Assembly: GCF_027012695.1 (NCBI RefSeq)
Contig: NZ_JALUYR010000023.1
Span: forward strand, 1-41,063
DNA from: Thermococcus sp.
GTDB lineage: Archaea > Methanobacteriota_B > Thermococci > Thermococcales > Thermococcaceae
Length of the DNA: 41,063 bases
Reading direction: 5' to 3'
Shown here: one piece after another, positions 1 through 7,559 of the stretch
Position numbering within the stretch: position 1 is the first letter of the stretch
Layout: each line of letters starts with the position of its first letter
The notes under the pieces: model-generated
The model's input: the letters and a program-made list of their open reading frames with translations, nothing else
What the model was told of the DNA's origin: nothing
Database searches by the model: none
Made by a program: the position numbers and the translations under genes

Positions 1-1008
1 GGATAAAGGAATAACTGAGCGCGCGTTTGATTTCCAGGAAAACCGCCAGCTCCATAGGCTTTCCTTTCTCCGGATGTGCTTTCAGGGTGAGGGTTTTGGC
101 TATTCCCGTATCGGTGGGATAAACCTTTCTCGGGGACAGCAGTTGTCCCTTTGGCTTGAAGGAAAAGCGCCTGAGCTGGAAAATAAGGTAAGCCCCCTCA
201 AGATAAGAGACGTAGTCTCTAACGGTGTGGACGTCCCTCAATCCCGCCAGTGAACCCAGCCTTGAATACGTGAACTCGCTGGAATGGTTGGAGATCAAAT
301 AACGTGCCAGCTCCCTGAGGGCATCCACGTGCTTTACGCCGTGCCTTAGTATAACGTCCCGCTCAATCAGGTCGCGGTAGATCTGGCTCAGATAGAACCT
401 CCCGAACCTAACGGCCTCGGGGAAGCCCCCTATCTCAAGGTACTCCTCAAGCTCCCTCTTCACCCGCGAGACTTCTCTGTCGAAGTACTCCCAGCTCTCC
501 GACAGCTCCACTCCTTTGAACCGCAGAAACTCCCGGAAGGAGAAGGGGAACAGCGTCAGATCAACGTGCCTTCCCGTGAGGTAGGTCGCCATCTCCCCTG
601 ACAGGAGCCTGGACGATGAACCTGTGACCACGACCCGCTTGTTGAGTCTGAGCCTTGAGACAAACCTCTCCCAGCCTTTTACCTCCTGAACCTCGTCGAG
701 CACAACGATCTCAGGTTTCCCCCACAGTTCGCGGGCCGCATTCAAAAGCCTCCAAAGTCATCCGAACGAAAAGCCGAGAGTCTCTCGTCGAAGAAGTTCA
801 CGTAGAGGGCATTGTCACCGGCTAAACTCCAAGAGAAAACTGATTTGCCGGAACGTCTGACTCCGAGTATTGCCAGAACGTTTGGGGAAGCCATGGCTGA
901 CTTTGCGTTCTTCTCGGTGTCCCTCTGAATTATCCTCTCCCGCTCGATGAATTCCATCCTCTCCTCCCTTTGGGAAACCAGTACCCGCTTCAGTTCTTCG
1001 ACCTGCAT
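1..1008 (-). pseudogene. Archaeal AAA ATPase with DUF4143-type C-terminus, frameshifted and cut by the window edge
   Basis: The first frame runs from the ATG at 1008 and carries the P-loop (GVRRSGKS), ending at a TGA near 742 just after FRSDDFGGF. The reading continues without a gap in another frame from about 741 to base 1, giving a Walker B strand (IVVLDEVQEV), the sensor-like TGSSSRLLSGE, and the LTGR...PFSFREF and winged-helix/DUF4143 features usual for this family. One missing base in the TTTT run at about 742-745 explains the break. The C-terminus, normally a PD-(D/E)XK-like DUF4143 end, lies outside the window. These ATPases are common accessory genes of Thermococcales with unknown function. 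It could be a true pseudogene, a programmed shift or a sequencing error. The start is supported by a TATA-like CTTAAG at 1031-1036, placing transcription close to the ATG. Confidence 0.85.
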
Positions 1009-1036
1009 GGAGATCTTTACTCAAAAGTGCCTTAAG

Positions 1037-1127
1037 CTTTGTGGCTGCCAACCGCAAAGATATCCAAGATCTTTGTGGTTACCAACCCCAAAGTTCTCCC
1101 CAACCTTTGCGGTTGCCGGCCACAAAA
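1037..1127. repeat. Three palindromic 23-bp repeats at an exact 34-nt period
   Basis: Copies lie at 1037-1059, 1071-1093 and 1105-1127. Each is close to the palindrome CTTTGTGGTT-3 bp-AACCACAAAG; the 11-bp spacers between them are unrelated. The array fills the space between the stop of the Cas4-like gene and the promoter of the AAA ATPase gene. Its inner edge touches a TATA-like CTTAAG at 1031-1036. This layout suggests a set of operator sites for a dimeric DNA-binding protein, possibly the ATPase itself. That role is inference; the repeats and spacing are directly visible. Confidence 0.85.
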
Positions 1128-1128
1128 G

Positions 1129-1764
1129 TCACTCCTCGTCCGGATAGCACAGGTAACGGTAGGGACAGAACCTGCAGGCGTAAGAGTACTCGCCCTTCGG
1201 TGGCTTGTTCTTTTCGTAGGCCTTTTTAACGCGGTAGAAGTGTCTTAGCGTCTCCCTGAAGAGCCTGTCGTCGTAGGGCACCTCGAAGGCCCTGAAGTTC
1301 GGCCCCTTCACGATGGGAAAGCGGGAGAAGTCTATCCTGCTTATGACCTTCATCGGCTCCTCGTGGAGCTTGATGTAGTAGAGGTAGCCGTATTCCGCCT
1401 CGGCCCAGCGGGTGTAGATGTTCAGCTGCGCCATGTGGTAGTCGTAGGGCCTGCCCGGAATGCTGGTTTTGCCCTTGATCTCGATGGGAAAGTCACCGAT
1501 GGCATCAATCCTGCCGTGTATCTCGAAACCCAGCTTTCTCGACCTGAGAACGAGGTGTTTCTCAAGCTCGAAGCCGAAGCGCTTCTTCAGAATCTCACCG
1601 AGGACGTTGTGGGTGTTGATGCCCTGGTTTAACCTCACCTTCACGAACTCAGGCCACCTCTCCGGATAACCCTTTAAACGGAAGTATATCCTCCGGGGAC
1701 AGGTTAAGGCCTCGCTCGCGTAGAACTCCAGCAGTTCCCCTTCATCGCTCCCGTTGCCGTTCAT
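1129..1764 (-). CDS. Cas4-like PD-(D/E)XK exonuclease with Fe-S cysteines (stand-alone)
   Basis: The 211-aa protein has the Cas4/RecB-nuclease layout. An N-terminal Cys22 (LTCPRR) and a C-terminal trio Cys197, Cys200, Cys206 would bind one 4Fe-4S cluster. The nuclease core has His52, Asp87 (GRIDA), Glu95-x-Lys97 (IEIKGK) and the QhxxY motif at Gln113-Tyr117. The start was set at the second ATG (1764) because GGAGGG lies just before it; an upstream ATG at 1794 in the same frame has no such site. Cas4 proteins are 5'-3' ssDNA exonucleases that trim spacers in CRISPR adaptation, but no CRISPR array or other cas gene is in view, so a general DNA-processing role is as likely. A box C/D sRNA lies in its leader. 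Confidence 0.85.
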   Translation of the reverse strand: MNGNGSDEGELLEFYASEALTCPRRIYFRLKGYPERWPEFVKVRLNQGINTHNVLGEILKKRFGFELEKHLVLRSRKLGFEIHGRIDAIGDFPIEIKGKTSIPGRPYDYHMAQLNIYTRWAEAEYGYLYYIKLHEEPMKVISRIDFSRFPIVKGPNFRAFEVPYDDRLFRETLRHFYRVKKAYEKNKPPKGEYSYACRFCPYRYLCYPDEE

Positions 1765-1814
1765 AGCCTTCCCTCCAGGAGCGGGGCGGGTCATCGGCCC
1801 GCGAACCTCGCCGC

Positions 1815-1876
1815 CCCTGCGTCAGCTAATACCGACGTCATCACCGATCAGACTGGGCAAGGGTCGTCATCCGCCT
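1815..1876 (-). ncRNA. Box C/D guide sRNA in the leader of the Cas4-like gene
   Basis: Read on minus, the order is box C (ATGACGA, 1870-1864, one change from consensus), a 12-nt spacer, box D' (CTGA, 1851-1848), 3 nt, box C' (GTGATGA, 1844-1838), a 12-nt spacer, and box D (CTGA, 1825-1822), with a short GCG/CGC terminal stem. These spacer lengths are those of archaeal C/D sRNAs that guide 2'-O-methylation by fibrillarin-Nop5-L7Ae. The D' guide is CCCTTGCCCAGT. The D guide is CGTCGGTATTAG; by the N+5 rule it would methylate the U in target CTAAUACCGACG. Targets were not searched. A TATA box at 1898-1908 places the transcription start at the 5' end of the RNA. Confidence 0.85.
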
Positions 1877-1897
1877 GGAGAGTTAAGCCCAACCGGA

Positions 1898-1908
1898 CAT
1901 TTAAATCT
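1898..1908 (-). promoter_or_regulatory. TATA box for the C/D sRNA and Cas4-like gene
   Basis: The minus strand reads AAGATTTAAATG here. About 25 nt downstream falls the predicted 5' end of the C/D sRNA (about 1877). The same transcript could continue into the nuclease gene starting at 1764, because no T-run separates them. Confidence 0.6.
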
Positions 1909-1936
1909 TTGGGAGAGAAGTGAAGGGAAAAGGGGA

Positions 1937-2281
1937 TTAAAAAATTGTCCGCCTCTTCCTCCTGAGCGAGTAGCTCAGTCCGTAGGCCGGCCAGAGGCTT
2001 GGAGGCTGCTCGTAATGGTGCAGGTTTCTCAGGATCTTCTCAGCGATCATCCGGTTCTTTGCCCTGACCTTCAGAACGCCCTCATCGAGCTCTACCGTGC
2101 CGTCGGAGAGCCGGACAGTGAGCTTCGAGCCCTTTACTTCGGGCCTTGCCTTCATCAAAAGCGCCCTGTAGTCCTCGTAGGCCTCCCTGCTGAGCTTCTG
2201 TTCAAGAAGTGCGGGTTTTTCACGTGGTTTAAACAGGCGGGAGAACCAACTACTTGGAGGTTCTTCATCCATACCCTTCAT
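1937..2281 (-). CDS. Hypothetical basic protein, Thermococcales type
   Basis: This 114-aa protein is not assigned to a family. It has a variable N-terminus (about residues 1-30), a central stretch that looks like a small beta-rich domain (KGSKLTVRLSDGTVELDEGVLKVRAKN, given here only as positions 50-76), a helix, and a strongly basic end (SLRRKRRTIF). No Cys, signal peptide or membrane segment is seen. The start may be the ATG at 2281, very close to GGAGG, or the in-frame ATG at 2272 at a longer spacing. A TATA-like CCTTAAAAAC near 2319-2328 on minus fits either. It is divergent from taw2. The basic tail suggests nucleic-acid contact, which is inference. Confidence 0.65.
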   Translation of the reverse strand: MKGMDEEPPSSWFSRLFKPREKPALLEQKLSREAYEDYRALLMKARPEVKGSKLTVRLSDGTVELDEGVLKVRAKNRMIAEKILRNLHHYEQPPSLWPAYGLSYSLRRKRRTIF

Positions 2282-2397
2282 CAGCCTCCAGGCTTTCTCG
2301 CCTTAACTTCGGCCTTTCAGTTTTTAAGGCTTTCTCCTCGCTTTTTGACGAAACGACGGGAGGAACGCTTTTAAGGTTCCAGATCAGAATAAAGCCG

Positions 2398-3246
2398 ATG
2401 TCAGGGAAAAGGGGAACCCAGCTCATCAAACCCCGCATAAGGGAAATCCTCTCCCGCGAGCTTCCGGGGGAGTTAGTCGAACTTCTCCCAAAGCACTGGG
2501 TCCGGATAGGGGACGTTCTCATCCTTCCGCTCAGGCCGGAGCTCGAGCCTTACAGAGAAAGGATAGCCCGGATCTACGCGGAGGTTCTCGGCGTTAAAAC
2601 CGTTCTCAGAAAGGGCCGCATCTCCGGCGAGTTCCGCGAGACGAACTACGAGGTGCTCTACGGCGGCGATACGGTAACGGTTCATGTGGAAAACGGGATC
2701 AGATACAAGCTCGACGTCGCGCGGATAATGTTTTCTCCTGCCAACGTCAAGGAGCGCGTGAGGATGGCGAAGGTAGCTATGCCGGGAGAGCTGGTTGTTG
2801 ATATGTTCGCCGGAATCGGACACCTCAGTCTGCCGATGGCCGTCCACGGTGGAGCGAGGGTCATTGCGATAGAGAAAAGCCCCTACACTTTCCGCTTTCT
2901 GGTTGAGAACATCGAGCTGAACGGGGTTCAGGACAGGATGACCGCCTACAACATTGACAACCGCGACTTTCCCGGTGAGAACATTGCCGACAGGGTTCTG
3001 ATGGGTTACGTCGTAACAACCCACGAGTTCATACCAAAAGCGCTGCAGATAGCGAAGGACGAGGCGATAATTCACTATCACAACACGGTTCCAGAGAGGC
3101 TTATGCCCGGGGAACCCTTCGAGACCTTCAGGAGGATAGCGAGGGAGCACGGCTATGACGCGGAGAAGCTGGAGGAGAGGATCATAAAGCGCTACGCTCC
3201 CGGTGTCTGGCACGTCGTTGTGGATGTGCGGGTGTTCAAGAAGTAA
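2398..3246 (+). CDS. taw2: tRNA(Phe) wyosine-base aminocarboxypropyltransferase Taw2
   Basis: The 282-aa protein is a class I Rossmann SAM-binding enzyme. Motif I is VDMFAGIGHLS (about 134-144), followed by the acidic IAIEKSP and the RVLMGYV segment near 199-205. The MGY motif marks Taw2/TYW2; Trm5 methyltransferases have NPP/NLP there. Taw2 moves the 3-amino-3-carboxypropyl group of SAM to C7 of 4-demethylwyosine at position 37 of tRNA(Phe). The start at 2398 was chosen over an open upstream extension because the length then matches archaeal Taw2 and a TATA-like CTTTTAAGG at 2369-2377 lies about 25 nt upstream, giving a very short or no leader. Confidence 0.9.
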   Translation: MSGKRGTQLIKPRIREILSRELPGELVELLPKHWVRIGDVLILPLRPELEPYRERIARIYAEVLGVKTVLRKGRISGEFRETNYEVLYGGDTVTVHVENGIRYKLDVARIMFSPANVKERVRMAKVAMPGELVVDMFAGIGHLSLPMAVHGGARVIAIEKSPYTFRFLVENIELNGVQDRMTAYNIDNRDFPGENIADRVLMGYVVTTHEFIPKALQIAKDEAIIHYHNTVPERLMPGEPFETFRRIAREHGYDAEKLEERIIKRYAPGVWHVVVDVRVFKK

Positions 3247-3264
3247 AAAGCAATCCGGAAGCCC

Positions 3265-3450
3265 CTATTCCCTCTCCCCCCAGAGGGGCTCCCAGTCGTC
3301 GCAGACGAAGTTCATGTGCACCGTTTTCATGTGCTTTCTGCACAGCCCGTGGGCGGGAAGGCCTGAGTCTATCGAGCCGAACCATCTGCAGGTCCTGCAT
3401 GCCCTGATCACGTTATTCAATCTCTCCACCTGGGGAGATTTTTGAGTCAT
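3265..3450 (-). CDS. Cys-rich small protein, putative zinc-binding
   Basis: The 61-aa protein has CxxC (Cys18, Cys21: ACRTCRWFG), then CRKH (Cys37) and VCDDWEP (Cys50), a spacing suited to one zinc or Fe-S site. His40 and His45 are extra possible ligands. The pattern of a CRxCxWFG start and a CDDWEP end looks like a conserved small archaeal zinc-ribbon-like protein rather than a chance frame. Its stop is convergent with taw2, with a TTTTT run on minus at about 3246-3250 that may end the transcript. No function can be assigned. Confidence 0.7.
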   Translation of the reverse strand: MTQKSPQVERLNNVIRACRTCRWFGSIDSGLPAHGLCRKHMKTVHMNFVCDDWEPLWGERE

Positions 3451-3593
3451 TCAGATAAAACTTTTGGATCCTCGCGGAGTCCGGATTCGCAGGTAGTTAA
3501 CGAGTGGGCTTAACTATATGCGTTTTGTGAAACATTCCCTTTTGCGAAGACCTTATATCCCCGGAGCCGAAAATCCTTCGAGGTGATTCTGAT

Positions 3594-5495
3594 ATGGAGG
3601 CGAAAGGCGGTTACTGGGGCAGGATTCTGAGGGTCAACCTGACGACCAAAGATGTCAGGGTTGAGCCCTTGCCCGAGTACTTCCCAAGAAAGTACCTAGG
3701 CGGCGTCGGTTTTGGAACGAGGGTTCTCTACGACGAGGTTCCGGCCGGGGCTGACCCGCTCGGAGAGGAGAACAAGATGATCATCACGCCGGGACTCTTC
3801 GTCGGAACCGGCATCGGGACCGGCTCAAAGACGGCCTTCAATTTCAAGAGCCCGCTCACCGGTGGCTACGGAAGGGCAATGTCGGGCGCGAAGATGGGGG
3901 AAGAGCTCAAGAAGGCCGGCTACGACATGCTCATCATTGAGGGTAGAAGTGAGGAGCCCGTTCTTCTCGTTATAGAGGACGATGATGTCAGGATCGTCCC
4001 GGCGGACGGTTACTGGGGCCTCACCACTGGCGAGGCGAGGGCCAAAGCTAAAGGGGAGTACCCGGGTTTTGCCACCGCCTTCATAGGCCCCGCCGGAGAG
4101 AACCTCAACCTGATCGCCATGATAGACACGGACGAGAGGCAGGCCGGCAGAGGAGGTCCGGGAGCGGTTCTCGGAAGCAAGAAGCTCAAGGGGATCCTCG
4201 TCAGGGGAAGCAAGAAGGTGCCGATAGCCAATCCGGAGAAGCTCCGCGAGCTTATCAAGGAGTGGGCGCTGGTCTTCAAGAACCACCCGGCAACTAAAGC
4301 GGACATGGAGTACGGGAGCGGCGAGTTCCTCGACTGGATGAACAGGGAAAGAGGTACCTTCCCGGTCAGAAACTGGCAGATGGGCTTCTTCAAGAAGGCC
4401 TACGAGAGGGCCAAAAAAGAGGGACGGGAACACATCGAACTCGATCCCTACTTCTGGGCACCCAGGTATCGCGTGGGTAGGCGGCCATGCCCTCTCTGTA
4501 ACAAGCCCTGCAGTCAATACATAAAGGTTGAGAGCAAGAAGTGGGGCACCTTCATGACCGACGGTCCCGAGTACGAGACGCTCTACTCCTTCGGAGGAGT
4601 CATCGAGGTTGACGACTTCGAGACAGTGGCTTACCTCAACTACCTTGCCGACCAGCTGGGTCTCGACACAATCTCGGCCGGTGTAACCATAGCCTGGGCA
4701 ATGGAGGCCTACGAGAGGGGACTTCTCACGAAGGAAGATACGGACGGCCTTGAGCTGACCTTCGGCAACGGCGATGCAGCGGTTGAGGCCCTAAAGAAGA
4801 TGGCCTACCGCGAGGGCAACCTCGGAAAGCTTTTGGCGGATGGTGTCAAGAGGGCCAGCGAAAGACTCGGTAGGGGAAGCGAAAAGTTCGCCCTCCACGT
4901 CAAGGGCATGGAGCCTCCAGCGTACGACGTCCGCGGCATAAAGGGAATGGCGTTGGCGTTTGCGGTCAACGTTCGCGGTGCCGACCACCTCACCAGCGGC
5001 GCCTACGGAACCGAGCTAGTTGGCAAGTGGTGGAAGTTCGAGGGCGTTGACAGGACGAAGGGCGAGAACAAGGGGTTCGAGATAGCCTTCCACGAGAATC
5101 TCATGGCGATCTACGATGCAACTGGAACGTGCAAGTTCTCCAGGCATATGTACTACCTCGAGGGCTTCCCGCCGCTGGTCGAGGCAGTTACTGGCATGAA
5201 CATTGGGGAAGCAGAACTGATGGTTATCGGCGAGAGGATAATGAACGTCGCCAGGGCTTTCAACGTCCGTGAGGGCTTCACCAGGAAGGACGACAACCTG
5301 CCCTACAGAATAATGTGGGAGCCGATACCGGAGGGACCGAGTAAGGGCCTCCACGTCCCGCCGTGGGAGCTCGACAGGATGTTGGATGAATACTACCAGG
5401 CCCGTGGCTGGAGCAGGGACGGTATCCCGACAAAGGCCAAGCTCGTTGCCCTCGACCTCCCGGACATCGCGGAGGACATCGGCGCGGGGATTTAA
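3594..5495 (+). CDS. Tungsten-containing aldehyde:ferredoxin oxidoreductase family enzyme (substrate unknown)
   Basis: The 633-aa protein shows the full AOR layout: an N-terminal YWGRILRVNLTT strand, KSPLTGGYGRAMSG, GPAGEN and AGRGGPGAVLGSKKLK typical of domain 1, and cluster ligands Cys299, Cys302, Cys306 (CPLCNKPC) and Cys513 (GTCKFS) for the 4Fe-4S cluster. DQLGLDTISAG and the C-terminal GPSKGLHVPPWE segment also match. The family oxidises aldehydes to acids in the cytoplasm using tungsto-bis-pyranopterin and passes electrons to ferredoxin. The residues around the active site do not clearly match AOR, FOR, GOR or WOR5 as I remember them, so it may be a WOR4-like or further paralog. GAGGTGAT precedes the ATG, TTATATC at 3551-3557 is the likely TATA box, and a T-rich tract follows the stop. 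Confidence 0.93.
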   Translation: MEAKGGYWGRILRVNLTTKDVRVEPLPEYFPRKYLGGVGFGTRVLYDEVPAGADPLGEENKMIITPGLFVGTGIGTGSKTAFNFKSPLTGGYGRAMSGAKMGEELKKAGYDMLIIEGRSEEPVLLVIEDDDVRIVPADGYWGLTTGEARAKAKGEYPGFATAFIGPAGENLNLIAMIDTDERQAGRGGPGAVLGSKKLKGILVRGSKKVPIANPEKLRELIKEWALVFKNHPATKADMEYGSGEFLDWMNRERGTFPVRNWQMGFFKKAYERAKKEGREHIELDPYFWAPRYRVGRRPCPLCNKPCSQYIKVESKKWGTFMTDGPEYETLYSFGGVIEVDDFETVAYLNYLADQLGLDTISAGVTIAWAMEAYERGLLTKEDTDGLELTFGNGDAAVEALKKMAYREGNLGKLLADGVKRASERLGRGSEKFALHVKGMEPPAYDVRGIKGMALAFAVNVRGADHLTSGAYGTELVGKWWKFEGVDRTKGENKGFEIAFHENLMAIYDATGTCKFSRHMYYLEGFPPLVEAVTGMNIGEAELMVIGERIMNVARAFNVREGFTRKDDNLPYRIMWEPIPEGPSKGLHVPPWELDRMLDEYYQARGWSRDGIPTKAKLVALDLPDIAEDIGAGI

Positions 5496-5520
5496 TTTTT
5501 CTTTCTTTTCTCTTCTATTT
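5496..5520 (+). terminator. T-rich terminator after the AOR gene
   Basis: The tract TTTTTCTTTCTTTTCTCTTC directly follows the TAA. Such pyrimidine/T runs end transcription in Thermococcales without a hairpin. Confidence 0.65.
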
Positions 5521-5584
5521 GGCCCTTAATGATTGACAAAGCCAGATGCCATCATGAGCAGTACTTAATATTCCGCCATCCAGC

Positions 5585-5793
5585 AACCTTTGCTTGCGCA
5601 AAACTTGACCAAAAATCCTTTACCCTCAAAGAGCATGAGAACGCGCCGTGCACACGATTATAAAGCTTGGATAATTCCTAGCTTCCGAGAACCATTTCTA
5701 AAATTGTCAGTTTTAGGGTGTACGGCCCTTAAACACTAACCCCATTAAACAGTCAGAGCTTTTTGATGAAACTTTGCTTGTGCAAAGTTTCTG
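5585..5793. repeat. Non-coding block bounded by inverted hairpin repeats (MITE-like?)
   Basis: The right end (5758-5793) holds a perfect 10-bp hairpin, GAAACTTTGC-TTGT-GCAAAGTTTC (5768-5791), two bases from the encoded CCA end of tRNA-Ser. The left end (5585-5618) is a decayed copy in reverse orientation, with TTTGC-TTGC-GCAAA (5589-5602) followed by ACCAAAAATC, which matches the complement of GATGAAA preceded by CTTTTT on the right. About 140 bp between them carry no convincing gene, only AT-rich patches. A short non-autonomous element, or two copies of a dispersed palindrome, are both possible. The gap 5521-5584 shows nothing else. Confidence 0.55.
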
Positions 5794-5880
5794 TGGCGCC
5801 GGGGCAGGGATTTGAACCCTGGCGGGCTAACGCCCACGGACTCTCCAGGCCCGCGCCTTCCCAGGCTAGGCTACCCCGGC
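5794..5880 (-). tRNA. tRNA-Ser (anticodon GGA)
   Basis: On minus the acceptor GCCGGGG pairs with CCCCGGC. The anticodon loop CTGGAGA gives GGA, read as Ser (UCC/UCU). A long class II variable arm (TGGGCGTTAGCCC region) and the T-loop TTCAAAT with its CAGGG/CCCTG stem complete it. The 3' CCA is encoded (5796-5794). It follows rps10 by 14 nt and is probably cotranscribed with tuf-rps10 and cut out of the transcript. Confidence 0.96.
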
Positions 5881-5894
5881 GCATAAAGGGAGAA

Positions 5895-6203
5895 TCAGGA
5901 GATGAGCTCGATCTCGATTGTGACATCCTCGGGAACGCGGATGCGCATGATCTGGCGCATGGCCCTTTCATCCGCTTCAATGTCGACGAGCCTCTTGTGA
6001 ACGCGGAGCTCGAACCTGTCGAAGGTGGCGGTTCCCTCTCCGTCCGGGCTCTTCCGGGTGGTGATCCTTATCCTCTTGGTCGGGAGTGGTATCGGGCCGC
6101 TCATCCTAACGCCGGTCCTCTCCGCGATCTGCCTGATCTGGTCGGTGACCTGGTTGAGGGCTCTAATGTTGGTGCTAGCCAGTTTAATCCTCGCCTTCTG
6201 CAT
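5895..6203 (-). CDS. rps10: Small-subunit ribosomal protein uS10
   Basis: The 102-aa protein begins [12 protein letters not shown] and contains the S10 signature region [25 protein letters not shown] (about residues 32-56), whose loop contacts the 16S rRNA head. The length matches archaeal S10. The ATG at 6203 was chosen because AGGAGGG lies 8-14 nt upstream; an earlier in-frame TTG would include that ribosome site in the coding region. It lies 45 nt after tuf, the usual archaeal EF-1A-S10 pair, and is followed by tRNA-Ser. Confidence 0.96.
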   Translation of the reverse strand: MQKARIKLASTNIRALNQVTDQIRQIAERTGVRMSGPIPLPTKRIRITTRKSPDGEGTATFDRFELRVHKRLVDIEADERAMRQIMRIRVPEDVTIEIELIS

Positions 6204-6248
6204 TTCCGTCCCTCCTACTTTCAAGGATTAAAGGAAAGGCCGGAGAAA

Positions 6249-7535
6249 TCACTCGGCCTTCTGGATGGATATGACCATACCGGCAGCGACGGTCTGGCCC
6301 ATGTCACGGATGGCGAAGCGGCCCATCTGCGGGATCTCCTTGACCGGCTCGATGACCATCGGCTTGGTCGGCCTGAGAACGACGATGGCCGAGTCACCGG
6401 TCTTGATGAACTGCGGGTTCTCCTCGACGACGTTACCGGTCCTTGGATCGAGCTTGGCCAGGAGCTGCTCGAACCTGACGGCGACCTGGAGGGTGTGCGC
6501 GTGGAGGACCGGGGTGTAGCCGACGGTTATTGCAGTCGGGTGGTTGAGGACGATGATCTGGGCCTTGAAGGTGTCCTTCGGCCTGACGACGGTCGGCGGG
6601 TTGTTGGTGTGGCCTGCAACATCACCGCGCTTTATGTCGTTCTTACCGACACCGCGGACGTTGAATCCGATGTTGTCACCCGGATAGGCTTCCTGGAGGG
6701 GCTCGTGGTGCATCTCGATGGACTTTACCTCACCCTGGACGGGCTTGTGGAAGATCGTGCTTGCAGGCTCGAAGATGACGGTGTCGCCAACCCTGAGAAC
6801 GCCGGTCTCGACCCTACCAACGGGGACGGTACCGACACCCTTGATGGAGTAGACGTCCTGGATCGGAATGCGGAGCGGCTTGTCAACCGGCTTCGGCGGC
6901 TCCGGTATCTGGTCGAGGGCCTCGAGGAGGGTCGGCCCCTTGTACCAGGGCATCTTGTCGCTCTTCTTGACAACGTTGTCGCCCTCCCAGGCGCTGATCG
7001 GGATGATCTGGACGTTCTTGTAACCGAGCATCTGAAGGAGCTTCTTGACCTGCTCGGCGACCTGCTTGAACTTCTTCTCGTCGTAGTTGACCATGTCCAT
7101 CTTGTTGACTGCGACTATGATATGGTTGATACCGAGGGTTCTCGCAAGGAAGGCGTGCTCCTTGGTCTGGGGCATGACACCGTCGGTGGCAGCGACAACG
7201 AGAACGGCAGCGTCGGCCTGGCTGGCACCGGTGATCATGTTCTTAACGAAGTCCCTGTGGCCCGGAGCGTCGATGATAGTAATGTAGCGGTGCGGGGTCT
7301 CGAACTTGGTGTGGGCGACGTCGATGGTGATACCCCTCTCGCGCTCCTCCTTGAGCCTGTCCATGACCCAGGCGAACTTGAAGGACTTACCCTTCTCACC
7401 CATCTCCTCAAACTTCTTGATGATGTTCTCCGGTATGTTCGCGGTGTCGAAGAGCAGCCTTCCGATGGTGGTGCTCTTTCCGTGGTCCACGTGGCCTATA
7501 AACACGATGTTAACGTGCGGCTTCTCCTTAGCCAT
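6249..7535 (-). CDS. tuf: Translation elongation factor EF-1 alpha
   Basis: The 428-aa GTPase delivers aminoacyl-tRNA to the ribosome. G1 GHVDHGKST, the switch region [17 protein letters not shown]3 DAPGH, G4 NKMD and G5 SAW are in order, followed by two beta-barrel domains ending [15 protein letters not shown]. The ATG at 7535 has GGAGGTG 7 nt upstream; a TTG two codons earlier is less likely. The TATA element (ATTTAAAAA, about 7583-7592) lies about 50 nt upstream, and a short palindrome sits between TATA and ribosome site. It heads the tuf-rps10-tRNA-Ser unit. Confidence 0.98.
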   Translation of the reverse strand: MAKEKPHVNIVFIGHVDHGKSTTIGRLLFDTANIPENIIKKFEEMGEKGKSFKFAWVMDRLKEERERGITIDVAHTKFETPHRYITIIDAPGHRDFVKNMITGASQADAAVLVVAATDGVMPQTKEHAFLARTLGINHIIVAVNKMDMVNYDEKKFKQVAEQVKKLLQMLGYKNVQIIPISAWEGDNVVKKSDKMPWYKGPTLLEALDQIPEPPKPVDKPLRIPIQDVYSIKGVGTVPVGRVETGVLRVGDTVIFEPASTIFHKPVQGEVKSIEMHHEPLQEAYPGDNIGFNVRGVGKNDIKRGDVAGHTNNPPTVVRPKDTFKAQIIVLNHPTAITVGYTPVLHAHTLQVAVRFEQLLAKLDPRTGNVVEENPQFIKTGDSAIVVLRPTKPMVIEPVKEIPQMGRFAIRDMGQTVAAGMVISIQKAE

Positions 7536-7559
7536 TTTCAAACACCTCCAGATTTTGGT

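Noticed and set aside
1037-1127. Possible mini-CRISPR array
   Set aside because: Only three palindromic units with 11-bp spacers and no leader or cas genes; spacers are far too short. The neighbouring Cas4-like gene does not change this.
2254-2397. N-terminal extension of Taw2
   Set aside because: The frame is open but crosses the likely TATA box and exceeds the family length; the ATG at 2398 fits better.
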